This document shows positions 44,095-51,544 of a DNA stretch of 51,544 bases, one piece after another; position 1 is the first letter of the stretch; each line of letters starts with the position of its first letter. The position numbers and the translations under genes were made by a program. This DNA is from Planctomycetales bacterium (GTDB taxonomy: Bacteria; Planctomycetota; Planctomycetia; Isosphaerales; Isosphaeraceae), in contig DAIDHB010000402.1 of the NCBI GenBank assembly GCA_027452145.1, positions 1 to 51,544 on the forward strand. Direction: 5' to 3'. The notes below the pieces were generated by a model. It was not told where the DNA came from, searched no databases, and was given only the letters and a program-made list of their open reading frames with translations.

Positions 44095-46871
44095 ATAGGC
44101 CTCGATCGTTCGGCGGCTCGCGGACTCGGCAGCAGTTTGGCCACCTCGACGATCGTGACGGGCAGGAGGGCGAACGGCAGGATGTAGAACCAGTGCTCGC
44201 CGGGGTGGGCCGGGACGTCGAAGGCGGATCGTGCCGGCGGTAGCGTGACCGCCGCGAACTGGAGCAGGGCGGAGACAGCAATCGCCCCGAAGAGGTAAGG
44301 ATTCGAGAACAGCCCCAGCTCGGGCAGCGAGAGGCTGCGGCTGCGGCAGGCGAAGGAGAAGAACAACTGCGTGAACGCGAGCGTGCTGAAGGTCGCCGTG
44401 CGAGCGTGTCCCAGACTGTCGCCTTGCCCGTAGGTGACCGCGAACGCCGCCACTCCCGCGGTCGCCATCAGGGCGCCGTGGGCGAGGATCAGCAGGCCGC
44501 CGTGCCGGGTGATCACTGGCTCGTGCGGCGGGCGGGGCGGCCGCCGCATGATGTCGCGCTCGGGTGGTTCCATCCCCAGGGCCAGCGCGGGGAGTCCGTC
44601 GGTGACCAGGTTGATCCACAGGAGCTGGACGGCCGTCAGCGGGGCCGGCCATCCGACCACGGCCGCCAGGAGCATCAGTAGCACCTCGCTGACGTTACTC
44701 GCCAGCAGGTAATGGATGAATTTGCGGATATTGTCGAAGATGCCGCGGCCCTCCTCGACGGCGCGGACGATTGACGCAAAGTTGTCGTCGGTCAGCACCA
44801 TGTCGGAGGCCTCCCGGGTCACGTCGGTGCCGGTGATCCCCATGGCGATGCCGATGTCGGCCGCCCGGATTGCGGGGGCGTCATTGACGCCGTCGCCGGT
44901 CATGGCCACAACCTCCCCGCGCGCCTTCCACGCCCGGACGATCCGCAACTTGTGCTCGGCCGAGACGCGGGCAAACACGGCTACGTCGCGCACGAGTTCG
45001 GCCAGCTCGTCGTCCGTCCGCTCGTCGAGATCCTGGCCGGTCAGGGCTCGATCCGCGTCACCGACGATGCCGAGGTCCCGGGCGATCGCCAGGGCGGTAA
45101 CCGGGTGGTCGCCGGTGATCATCACCGGCCGGATGCCCGCCTGGCGGCACAGGCTCACCGCCTCGCGGGCCTCGTCTCGCGGGGGATCGATCATCCCGAC
45201 CATGCCGACGAAGATCAGGTCCTCCTCGCGACGGGCGGCCTCGTGCCCGGCGTCGGGATGGTGGCGATCGGCCAGCGCCAGCACGCGGAGGGCCTGTGCA
45301 GCCATCTCGGAGGCCACATGCCGGATCTCGGCCCGCCGTTCGGGCGTCAGCGGCTCGATACGGCCATGCCGCCACTCGCGGTCGCACCGGTCGAGGATGG
45401 CCTCGGGCGCCCCCTTGGCGTACATGGTGGCCGAGTCGTCGGGGCCCCGGACCAGGACGGACATCGTCCTCCGCTCGGAGTCGAACGGGATCTCGTGGAG
45501 CACGCGACCGGCGCGGTCCGTCGCCTCGACGTCGGCCTTGCGCGCAGCGACGACCAGGGCGCCTTCGGTGGGATCGCCGAGCACCCGCCAGCCGCCGCCC
45601 TCGGGATGACGGGTGACCTGCGCGGCATTGCACCACGCGGCGATCTGGAGCGCCCGCAACAGGTCCGGCCGGTCCTCCGGGTCGACCGCCTCGTCGCCAT
45701 GCCGGTCGGTTCCCGGGATGCGGGGGTGGAAGCCGCCGCTGGGTTCGTAGCCGGCGCCGCTGACGTGGTAGTGGGCGCTGCCAGTGACGACCTCGCGCAC
45801 GGTCATCTCGTTCCGGGTGAGCGTGCCGGTCTTGTCCGAGCAGATGACGGTCACGGAGCCGAGCGTCTCGACGGCCGGCAGCTCACGGATCAGGGCATGG
45901 CGGCGCACCAGGCGCTGAAGGCCGATGGCGAGGACCAGTGTCACCACGGCGGGCATGCCCTCCGGTACGGCGGAGACGGCGAGGCTCACGGACAGTAGCA
46001 ACGACTCGAGCAGGCTCCCGCCCCCCCAGAACACATGAAGCACGAAGATCAGCGCGACGATGGCCAGGATGACGCCGATCAGCAACTTCCCGAGCTCGGC
46101 GAGCCGCCGTTGCAGGGGAGTCGGCTCGCGCTCGGCGTGATGGAGCAGACCGGCGATCTGCCCAAGCTCGGTCGCCATGCCGGTCGCGACGACCAACGCA
46201 TCGGCGGTGCCGGCCGAGACGGCCGTGCCCATGAACACCATGTTGCTCCGGTCGCCCAGCGGAGTCCGGGGATCGAGTACGTCCTCCGCATCCTTGTCGA
46301 CCGGGGTCGACTCGCCGGTCAGGGACGCCTCCTGAACGCGGAGGCCGAAGGACCGGATGAGCCGGGCGTCGGCGGGGATGCTGTCGCCCGCCTCGAGGGT
46401 GATCAGGTCCCCGGGCACGAGCTCGCGGGCGGGGATCGACTGGAGGCGGCCTTCCCGCAGGGCCTTCGCCAGCGGTGCCGATAGCCGTTGCAGCGCCGCA
46501 AGTGCGCGCTCGGCCCGCTCCTGCTGGATGAAGCCGATGGCGCCGTTGAGGATCACGATGGCCAGGATCGCGAACCCATCGATCGCGTCCCCCAGCAGGC
46601 CGGAGACGATCGCCGCGACGAGCAGGATTGCGACCAGGGGCTCGAGGAACTGGCTGAGGAATCGCCACCAAATCGGCGGCGGCGAGGCCTGCTCGAGCTG
46701 GTTGGCACCAAACTTCGCCTGGCGGACCCGGGCATCGGCATGGTCGAGTCCCCGTTCCGGCTCGACCCCCTGCCGAGAGAGCACGGCATCCGGGGCCTCC
46801 GCATGCGGGAGAGGCGAGGTCGGGGAGTGTTCGACCCGCGTCGGTTGCCCATTCGAGTCGACTGGCTCCAT
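44079..46871 (-). CDS. Cation-transporting P-type ATPase (P2A Ca2+-ATPase-like)
   Basis: The product is 930 residues from ATG 46871, with CCGGAG about 10 bases upstream; a GTG at 46880 is less likely. The phosphorylation site is CSDKTGTLTRNEM and the actuator loop is QEASLTGESTPVD. The nucleotide domain has KGAPE, and the hinge has TGDGVNDAPAIRAADIGIAMG. SAVPEGMPAVVTLVLAIG in TM4 and LLWINLVTDGLPALALGMEP in TM6 are typical of Ca2+/Mn2+ P2A pumps, against Na/K or heavy-metal classes. The C-terminal TM7-10 region is present. It is last in a minus-strand unit after the PAP2 and PLDc_N-like genes. Ion choice is inferred, not proven. Confidence 0.9.
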   Translation of the reverse strand: MEPVDSNGQPTRVEHSPTSPLPHAEAPDAVLSRQGVEPERGLDHADARVRQAKFGANQLEQASPPPIWWRFLSQFLEPLVAILLVAAIVSGLLGDAIDGFAILAIVILNGAIGFIQQERAERALAALQRLSAPLAKALREGRLQSIPARELVPGDLITLEAGDSIPADARLIRSFGLRVQEASLTGESTPVDKDAEDVLDPRTPLGDRSNMVFMGTAVSAGTADALVVATGMATELGQIAGLLHHAEREPTPLQRRLAELGKLLIGVILAIVALIFVLHVFWGGGSLLESLLLSVSLAVSAVPEGMPAVVTLVLAIGLQRLVRRHALIRELPAVETLGSVTVICSDKTGTLTRNEMTVREVVTGSAHYHVSGAGYEPSGGFHPRIPGTDRHGDEAVDPEDRPDLLRALQIAAWCNAAQVTRHPEGGGWRVLGDPTEGALVVAARKADVEATDRAGRVLHEIPFDSERRTMSVLVRGPDDSATMYAKGAPEAILDRCDREWRHGRIEPLTPERRAEIRHVASEMAAQALRVLALADRHHPDAGHEAARREEDLIFVGMVGMIDPPRDEAREAVSLCRQAGIRPVMITGDHPVTALAIARDLGIVGDADRALTGQDLDERTDDELAELVRDVAVFARVSAEHKLRIVRAWKARGEVVAMTGDGVNDAPAIRAADIGIAMGITGTDVTREASDMVLTDDNFASIVRAVEEGRGIFDNIRKFIHYLLASNVSEVLLMLLAAVVGWPAPLTAVQLLWINLVTDGLPALALGMEPPERDIMRRPPRPPHEPVITRHGGLLILAHGALMATAGVAAFAVTYGQGDSLGHARTATFSTLAFTQLFFSFACRSRSLSLPELGLFSNPYLFGAIAVSALLQFAAVTLPPARSAFDVPAHPGEHWFYILPFALLPVTIVEVAKLLPSPRAAERSRPMPPAG

Positions 46872-46913
46872 GACATCCACGCTCCGGACGGGAAAGCAGG
46901 CGGATCGGATTCC

Positions 46914-47270
46914 TCAGCGGTGTGGATCCCGTCGTCCACGCCTAAAAGATAGGGCGAAAGCAGGCGCGCCACACCATCCCCGATCCTGGTCGACCAGGCC
47001 CGGCCGTCCACTTCCTACAGGCGGATCGATATCACTCGTCGGTAGCGGAGCCCCTCGCAGGGACCGGGCCTTGCGGCTGATCCGATTATTCCCGAGCAGC
47101 CAGTAGATCACCGTCTCGACCAGCGGAGAGAGCCAGATCAGCCCGATCCAGCCGACCGCCGCCCGGGTATCGCGTTTGGACAGGACGCCATGCCCGGATG
47201 CCAGGAGACTGATCGCCACGACGAGGGCCAAGAGGAGATACGGGACCAGGTAGGAATAATGGCTCGTCAT
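46914..47270 (-). CDS. Orphan cardiolipin-synthase N-terminal (PLDc_N) membrane protein
   Basis: This 118-residue protein has two hydrophobic segments, SYLVPYLLLALVVAISLLASG and TRAAVGWIGLIWLSPLVETVIYWLLG, followed by GNNRISRKARSLR. This is the N-terminal membrane module of bacterial cardiolipin synthases, where '..LF GINRIRRRAR' normally leads into two PLD (HxKxxxxD) domains. Here the chain ends after about 45 more polar residues and no HKD motif exists. It is thus either a natural stand-alone PLDc_N protein or a remnant. It is 42 bases after the PAP2 gene and 42 bases before the ATPase, so it is part of that operon. Confidence 0.75.
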   Translation of the reverse strand: MTSHYSYLVPYLLLALVVAISLLASGHGVLSKRDTRAAVGWIGLIWLSPLVETVIYWLLGNNRISRKARSLRGAPLPTSDIDPPVGSGRPGLVDQDRGWCGAPAFALSFRRGRRDPHR

Positions 47271-47312
47271 GTGGGAGCCTACATCAACTCTTCGTGCAGA
47301 ATGTCCATCGCA

Positions 47313-48047
47313 TCAGCATGCAGAGGAATTCGACCGGCCCGGGACGGCGGGTTCGTGAAGCCAACGGGCGACCAACCAGCAAAGTACCGCCCAGGAGAGC
47401 CCCGCACACCACCCCGCAAGAACATCGGTCGGATAGTGCACGCCCAGGTAGATCCGGCTCATACCGACCAGGAAAGCCAGAGCCATCGCGACCGAGAGGA
47501 TGTAAAGTTTCAGCCGGACACGCGGCACGGATTCGGCGAGGATCGCCCCCAGCGTCAGGTACGCCACGACCGCGAGCATCGAGTGACCGCTCGGGAAGCT
47601 GGAGAGATGCACCCTGGCCAGGCCCGGGACGAGGGTCGGGCGGGGCCGCGAGAAGTACCGCTTCAGGAGGACACACAGGATCTGGCCACCCACCGTCGAG
47701 CCGAGGATCAGGGAGGCGGCCCGGTACTTGCGCACGATGAGCAGAAGGCCGAGCACGGCGGCCACCACGAGGCCGACCACGATCGAACTACCGAGGGACG
47801 TCAGGTCGCGAACCGACTCCTCGAACCAGACAGGACCGATCGGGTCGGACGGGTCACCGGGGTTGCGAAAAGAGCGGAGCAACCACTCGTCAATCGCGCG
47901 CGTCTCACCCTCCTGGACCTCGTCGGCCAGCTCGATGAAACCCCAGGCCCCGCTCACGACGACCAGGGCGGCGACGAGCATGAGAAAGTCGACGCTGCGG
48001 ATGGCGGCCCGGGCTCGCCGCGCGGCGGTACGGAAATGGATTCCCAC
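47313..48047 (-). CDS. PAP2-family membrane phosphatase
   Basis: The product is 244 residues with about six transmembrane segments. The three-part phosphatase signature is complete: KRYFSRPRP (motif 1, Lys-x6-Arg-Pro), SFPSGHSM (motif 2) and SRIYLGVHYPTDVLAG (motif 3, Ser-Arg-x5-His-x3-Asp). Such enzymes remove phosphate from lipid phosphates such as undecaprenyl pyrophosphate or phosphatidic acid on the outer face of the membrane. It leads a minus-strand unit with the PLDc_N-like and ATPase genes, pointing to membrane lipid and ion homeostasis. It is divergent from the first universal stress gene (321 bases between starts). Confidence 0.9.
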   Translation of the reverse strand: MGIHFRTAARRARAAIRSVDFLMLVAALVVVSGAWGFIELADEVQEGETRAIDEWLLRSFRNPGDPSDPIGPVWFEESVRDLTSLGSSIVVGLVVAAVLGLLLIVRKYRAASLILGSTVGGQILCVLLKRYFSRPRPTLVPGLARVHLSSFPSGHSMLAVVAYLTLGAILAESVPRVRLKLYILSVAMALAFLVGMSRIYLGVHYPTDVLAGWCAGLSWAVLCWLVARWLHEPAVPGRSNSSAC

Positions 48048-48368
48048 GGCGACGCCCCCTGGTCGTCATGATCGGCTCGTCCGGCGATGCCCGACGCGGC
48101 GACGAGGGCCGCAACGCCCAGGTGGCCCGGCGATGGAGGAGCGAGAGGTGCTGTCCGGCCGCAGGCTCGCCGCACCTTCCAGCCGCAGCATCGGTCCCGC
48201 CGCGGAGCGGCTCATCTTCGTCCGGCCCGGCCTCGCGGTCGTCAGGCCACCGGACGGACGGTTGCCCGGCGCGAGACTCCAGCATATCCTGGAGTCGGGG
48301 AACAGGGCGAGCCCACGTCATGCCCCGCGGCGTTCGCCGCCGAACACCCGATCTCGGGGGATATTCCG
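48048..48368. other. Divergent intergenic region, PAP2 / Usp
   Basis: About 320 bases with no supportable gene. It contains the perfect inverted repeat at 48275-48296. Confidence 0.5.
48275..48296. promoter_or_regulatory. 22-base perfect inverted repeat upstream of the Usp gene
   Basis: GACTCCAG and CTGGAGTC are separated by CATATC. The repeat ends 73 bases before the Usp ATG, a position suitable for a dimeric transcription factor or a leader hairpin. Confidence 0.5.
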
Positions 48369-49343
48369 ATGCATCGATTCGTCAATGTCCTGGTCTACGG
48401 CCGGTCGGACGCCCTTTCGCCGCGGGCGATGGAACGGCTCGCCGGCCTGGCGAGGAAGAGCGGCGCGACGATCAAGCTGATGGACGTCATCGAGCCGTTC
48501 CCCTGGTATACGCGGCTCCTGCTCCCGGGCTCGGAGGAGTTCCAGGGCATCCGATCCGATCAGGCCGCCGCGCGGCTAGGCTCCCTCGCCCGGTCAATCG
48601 AGCGGAAGGAACTGACAATCACCACGAAGGTCGCCGGCGGCCGCCCCCACATCGAGTTGATCAAGGAGGTCCTGAGGGCCCGTCACGATCTCCTGGTCAA
48701 GGTCGCCGAGCCCGACCAGTGGAACACCTTCGGCTCGACGGACATGAAGCTCCTGCGCAACTGCCCGTGCCCGGTGCTGCTGCTGCATCCGGAGACTCTC
48801 GAGAGAGCGTTCCACCGCATTCTCGTGGCCGTGGACCCGCCCCCGGCTCCCGACGTTACCGACGAATTGCATCTGCGAGAGGAAATCTCGCCCGAGGAGC
48901 AGGCCCTGAACCTCAGCCTTGTCGAGGTGGCGTCGGGGCTCGCCGAACTCGACCGGGGCGAGCTCCACGTCGTGCACGCCTGGACGGCCCCCGGCGAGGA
49001 ATTGCTGCGGGTCGAGGGCCGGGTCGCACACACCGAGGTCGACGTGTACGTCGCGAGCCTGTGCGATGAACATCGCCACGCCGTCGAACGTCTGCTGGGA
49101 CGGTGCGAGCACGGGTCCGCAGGACGTCACGTCCACCTGATCAAGGGCGAACCGGCCGACGTCATTACCGGCTTCGTGAAGGCAAACGACGTGGACCTGA
49201 TTGTGATGGGGACGGTGGTCCGCACCGGCATCCCCGGCCTGATCATCGGGAACACGGCCGAGACGGTCTTCCACCAGGTGGAATGCTCGGTCCTCGCGAT
49301 CAAGCCGGACACCTTCGTCAGCCCGGTGGCTCTGGACGATTGA
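48369..49343 (+). CDS. Tandem universal stress protein (UspE-like)
   Basis: The product is 324 residues from ATG 48369, with GGGGGAT 7 bases upstream. It has two Usp domains of about 150 residues each. The first (MHRFVNVLVYGRSD ... CPVLLLHP) lacks the ATP-binding G-2x-G-9x-G pattern. The second (FHRILVAVDPPP ... DLIVMGTVVRTGIPGLIIGNTAETVFHQVECSVLAIKP, quoted as start and end landmarks) has GTVVRTGIPGLIIGNTAE, as in UspE. It probably acts as a dimer or pseudo-tetramer in the stress response. It is divergent from the PAP2 gene and may be under the inverted repeat at 48275. Confidence 0.85.
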   Translation: MHRFVNVLVYGRSDALSPRAMERLAGLARKSGATIKLMDVIEPFPWYTRLLLPGSEEFQGIRSDQAAARLGSLARSIERKELTITTKVAGGRPHIELIKEVLRARHDLLVKVAEPDQWNTFGSTDMKLLRNCPCPVLLLHPETLERAFHRILVAVDPPPAPDVTDELHLREEISPEEQALNLSLVEVASGLAELDRGELHVVHAWTAPGEELLRVEGRVAHTEVDVYVASLCDEHRHAVERLLGRCEHGSAGRHVHLIKGEPADVITGFVKANDVDLIVMGTVVRTGIPGLIIGNTAETVFHQVECSVLAIKPDTFVSPVALDD

Positions 49344-49672
49344 GATTGCAACGGTCGCTGGACGAGAGCAACACCCGGCGACCCTGCCGGGATCGGCGCG
49401 CCGGGTCGGCCATCCCTCGGCCCTGGATGTCGCCCGGTCCTCAGATGCGAGTATCTTTTAAGGTCAAGAAGGCGCCACATTGACGATTCGCCCTTTCGTC
49501 TGGTATGCTTCAGATCGTTCAACTGCTCACGACGGGTAGATTTGAATTCGGCTAGGGTGGCCCCGAGGTGCGACCGGATCGCATCGGCGGGGTTTTTTGT
49601 TGCGCGCCGCCGGGATCTCACGACGATTACCGTCGTCCGGCGCCCGGAAATCGACCGGGGGAGGGAAATCCG
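49344..49672. other. Intergenic region upstream of the His-rich peptide gene
   Basis: About 330 bases holding the promoter at 49480-49509 and an otherwise featureless leader of roughly 155 bases. Confidence 0.5.
49480..49509 (+). promoter_or_regulatory. Sigma-70-like promoter of the His-rich peptide / Usp unit
   Basis: TTGACG (49480-49485) and TATGCT (49504-49509) are 18 bases apart, one of the better promoter matches in the window. Confidence 0.55.
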
Positions 49673-49855
49673 ATGCACGCTCACGAAACGCCATTCGCGC
49701 ATCACGAGCATGCCAGTGCGGGCCACCCCTTGCACGGTCACGCTCACGGGGTCGGGCCGATCGACAGCAGCTATCACCTGGTCGTGAGGACGGTTCTCTG
49801 GATCATCGCCGGCCTGGTGTTCCTGGCATTCGGGGTGTGGTGGATCTTGAGCTGA
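49673..49855 (+). CDS. 60-residue His-rich single-span membrane protein
   Basis: The ATG at 49673 follows GGGGGAGGG at 7 bases, a strong ribosome-binding site. The first 26 residues contain nine histidines (MHAHETPFAHHEHASAGHPL and on), mostly spaced by one or two residues. One transmembrane helix follows (VVRTVLWIIAGLVFLAFGVWWIL), ending with the stop codon. No family was recognised. It would place a potential metal-binding tail on one side of the membrane. It lies between two universal stress genes and is likely co-transcribed with the downstream one (74 bases apart). Confidence 0.75.
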   Translation: MHAHETPFAHHEHASAGHPLHGHAHGVGPIDSSYHLVVRTVLWIIAGLVFLAFGVWWILS

Positions 49856-49929
49856 GGGGAAATCCGGAGATTTCCCGGGACGCCAGGACGGCCCGTCACG
49901 CGGCGTCGGCCGCACGAAGGTGGACGACC

Positions 49930-50976
49930 ATGTCGATCTTTCATCGCATCCTGTTCGCCGGAGATCTCTCGGTCGGCTCGCGCGCGGCGTTCCGCACGGC
50001 CCTTTCGCTGGCCGTTGGCGGCGGAGGGCACCTGTATATCCTCAACGTGCTGGAGCCGGTCCTGATGGAAAGCCCGTCGGGCGCGGCGCATGCGGCGCGG
50101 TTCCCGACCTTCCTGCCGGGGGACACGCCGGCCCATCGCAGGGAAGTCGAACGCGAGATTCGTGGGGTGTATCAAGCGGACGGGACGGTCGCGATCGATT
50201 ACCTCGTGAGAGACGGCAAGGCCCCGGACGAGATCATGCGCGCGGCAGACGAGGTGGACGCCGACCTGATCGTGATGGGGACCCATGGGCGGACCGGAAT
50301 CGACCGGCTCATCTGCGGCAGCTCCGCCGAGACGGTCATGCGGCGGTCCAACCGGCCGGTGCTGACGGTCCGTGAAGCCAGGGCACCCCAGGCCGATCAG
50401 CCCATCAGGCTCATCCTCCATCCCACCGACTTCTCCGCGCACTCCTGGCCCGCGCTGGGAGTGGCGAGGGCGCTTGCGCGGTCCACGGGAGCCAGGCTGG
50501 TACTGCTCCACGTCGCGGCGCCCGAAGTCTTCTCCGGCGGGACCATGCACGCGGCCGAGGATCTCTCACCAGAACGGGAGGCGCTGGCCCGGTTGAAGCA
50601 GGAATCCGCGCATGTCGGACCGGACGGTTCCGTGGAGACGCGTTTCGTGCAGGGGGACGCCGGTTCCGAGATCGTCAATGCCGCCGAGGAAATGGGCTGC
50701 GACCTCATCGTCATGGGCTCGCACGGCCGCAGCGGACTTCGCCGGCTGCTGATGGGCAGCGTCGCCGAGGCCGTGATGCGCTCGGCGCCTTGCATGACGC
50801 TGATCATCAAGGACGTCGGCGCCCCGGGCCCGGCGGCCGGGCGCGAGGAGCTCGCGGCCAGGACGCCATCGGGTGACTGGGCTGAGGACGGAGGCCGGCC
50901 CAGCCACGCCGGGGCGGTCAGCGAACCTCGTCAACCCGGGCCGGGCGCGTCACGGTCCCATGAAACCCGCCGATGA
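49930..50976 (+). CDS. Tandem-domain universal stress protein
   Basis: The product is 348 residues from ATG 49930, with GAAGG about 9 bases upstream. It has two full Usp domains. Both contain the ATP-binding pattern: DLIVMGTHGRTGIDRLICGSSAETV and DLIVMGSHGRSGLRRLLMGSVAEAV (given as landmarks). The chain starts with MSIFHRILFAGDLSVGS, where Asp in the first strand contacts ATP in the family. The last about 50 residues, after LIIKDVGAPGP, are Arg/Pro/Gly-rich without structure. It is likely transcribed with the His-rich peptide. Confidence 0.88.
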   Translation: MSIFHRILFAGDLSVGSRAAFRTALSLAVGGGGHLYILNVLEPVLMESPSGAAHAARFPTFLPGDTPAHRREVEREIRGVYQADGTVAIDYLVRDGKAPDEIMRAADEVDADLIVMGTHGRTGIDRLICGSSAETVMRRSNRPVLTVREARAPQADQPIRLILHPTDFSAHSWPALGVARALARSTGARLVLLHVAAPEVFSGGTMHAAEDLSPEREALARLKQESAHVGPDGSVETRFVQGDAGSEIVNAAEEMGCDLIVMGSHGRSGLRRLLMGSVAEAVMRSAPCMTLIIKDVGAPGPAAGREELAARTPSGDWAEDGGRPSHAGAVSEPRQPGPGASRSHETRR

Positions 50977-51431
50977 TGCGCAGAGACCCCTCATCCGCCC
51001 TTCGGGCGCCTTGCCCCCGCGCGAGGACGAGGGTCGGCTGCTCTCGACCGCGCGAGCGGAGGTGGTGTCCGAAGGCAACCCCAGCGGGCGATCCGGTGTC
51101 GGCGGACCGGCCCGCAAGAATGACCGCACGGCTCATGGAAGACCGCCTGAGAGGGAAGGTTCAATCACCGTTCCAGGGTCCGAGCCGCCCGGATCGCCTC
51201 GACGGCCACCGCTCGATTCTCTAGATCCAGCATGCAAATGGCATTCTCCAGGATCGGTCGGTCATGACCCACGATCATTGATTCCTTCAACGAAGAAGCA
51301 CGAGGTCCCTCGCCGGCAAACCGCGAGCGAGCGACTCGATGGTGCAAGGACGTTCTCAAATGCATTCTCGACCCATGATTCCGACTGTCCTCGTTGTCGG
51401 TTCGTTAGGCGTCCGGCAGGAATTAGTTTCC
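50977..51431. other. Intergenic region at the right end
   Basis: 455 bases with no supportable gene. An open frame at 50873-51457 overlaps the Usp 3' end and has no recognisable domain. Confidence 0.45.
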
Positions 51432-51544
51432 CTACCGTTTCCTCATTACTGGCTTGATCGTGATGTCGTAGTCCGGCAGCGTTTTCGATCGATCGAGTCG
51501 CGCCTCGTGAATCCTCATCTCCTTGGCCGGGACGCGAACCCCGT
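51432..51544 (-). CDS. C-terminal end of an unidentified protein (partial)
   Basis: Reading in from the right edge on the minus strand, one frame gives about 36 coding-like residues ending in a TAG stop at 51434-51432. Landmarks are VPAKEMRIHEARLDRSKT and DYDITIKP. The charge and hydrophobic pattern look real, but the fragment is too short to identify. The gene continues beyond the window. Confidence 0.45.
   Translation of the reverse strand, partial: GVRVPAKEMRIHEARLDRSKTLPDYDITIKPVMRKR

Noticed and set aside
1..51544. tRNA, rRNA, insertion sequence or prophage genes
   Set aside because: No cloverleaf or T-loop motif, no transposase or integrase motif and no phage structural genes were recognised, within the limits of reading by eye.

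Overview
The window looks like chromosomal DNA of a high-GC planctomycete, most likely of the Isosphaeraceae type. This is inferred from three things: strongly GC-biased codons, two large surface proteins with planctomycete-style N-termini (a basic stretch followed by an LExR-type motif), and a DUF6677-like membrane protein. No rRNA, tRNA, CRISPR array, insertion sequence or prophage was recognised, so the taxonomic call rests on protein style only.

Layout. 0.3-7.1 kb: truD and an RluA-type pseudouridine synthase overlap by one base. A lipoprotein with a degenerate phosphatase domain is convergent with them, and a translationally coupled pair of GT-C-type membrane glycosyltransferases follows behind a good promoter. 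7.1-14.5 kb: a tripartite RND efflux operon on the minus strand (adaptor, inner-membrane pump, outer-membrane factor); pump and adaptor both carry His-rich stretches. 15.2-17.6 kb: a secreted CAP domain plus seven-bladed virginiamycin B lyase-type propeller. 18.6-24.0 kb: DUF6677-like and small membrane proteins, rsmE, a half-size TauE/SafE protein, a VOC protein, a STAS protein and a large surface protein. 24.2-31.2 kb: housekeeping genes fabH and ispH, and a tightly overlapped pyrR-pyrB-pyrC operon.

31.4-37.5 kb is the main accessory region. It has a SUKH (SMI1/KNR4) protein, a DEDDh exonuclease and, convergent to them, a ~1,594-residue DUF4011 / superfamily 1 helicase / Vsr-like nuclease / DUF3320 protein that resembles the known Hhe antiphage protein. 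38.1-41.2 kb: a heavy-metal-type RND pump without adaptor or outer-membrane partner.

42.2-51.0 kb reads as a stress and ion-homeostasis cluster: HPr, an SBF-type transporter, a minus-strand operon of PAP2 phosphatase, orphan cardiolipin-synthase N-terminal domain and Ca2+-type P-type ATPase, then two tandem-domain universal stress proteins flanking a 60-residue His-rich single-span peptide. Two different 22-bp inverted repeats sit upstream of HPr and the first Usp gene. A partial minus-strand gene runs off the right edge. Promoters and operators were identified by eye from hexamer spacing and symmetry and are predictions.
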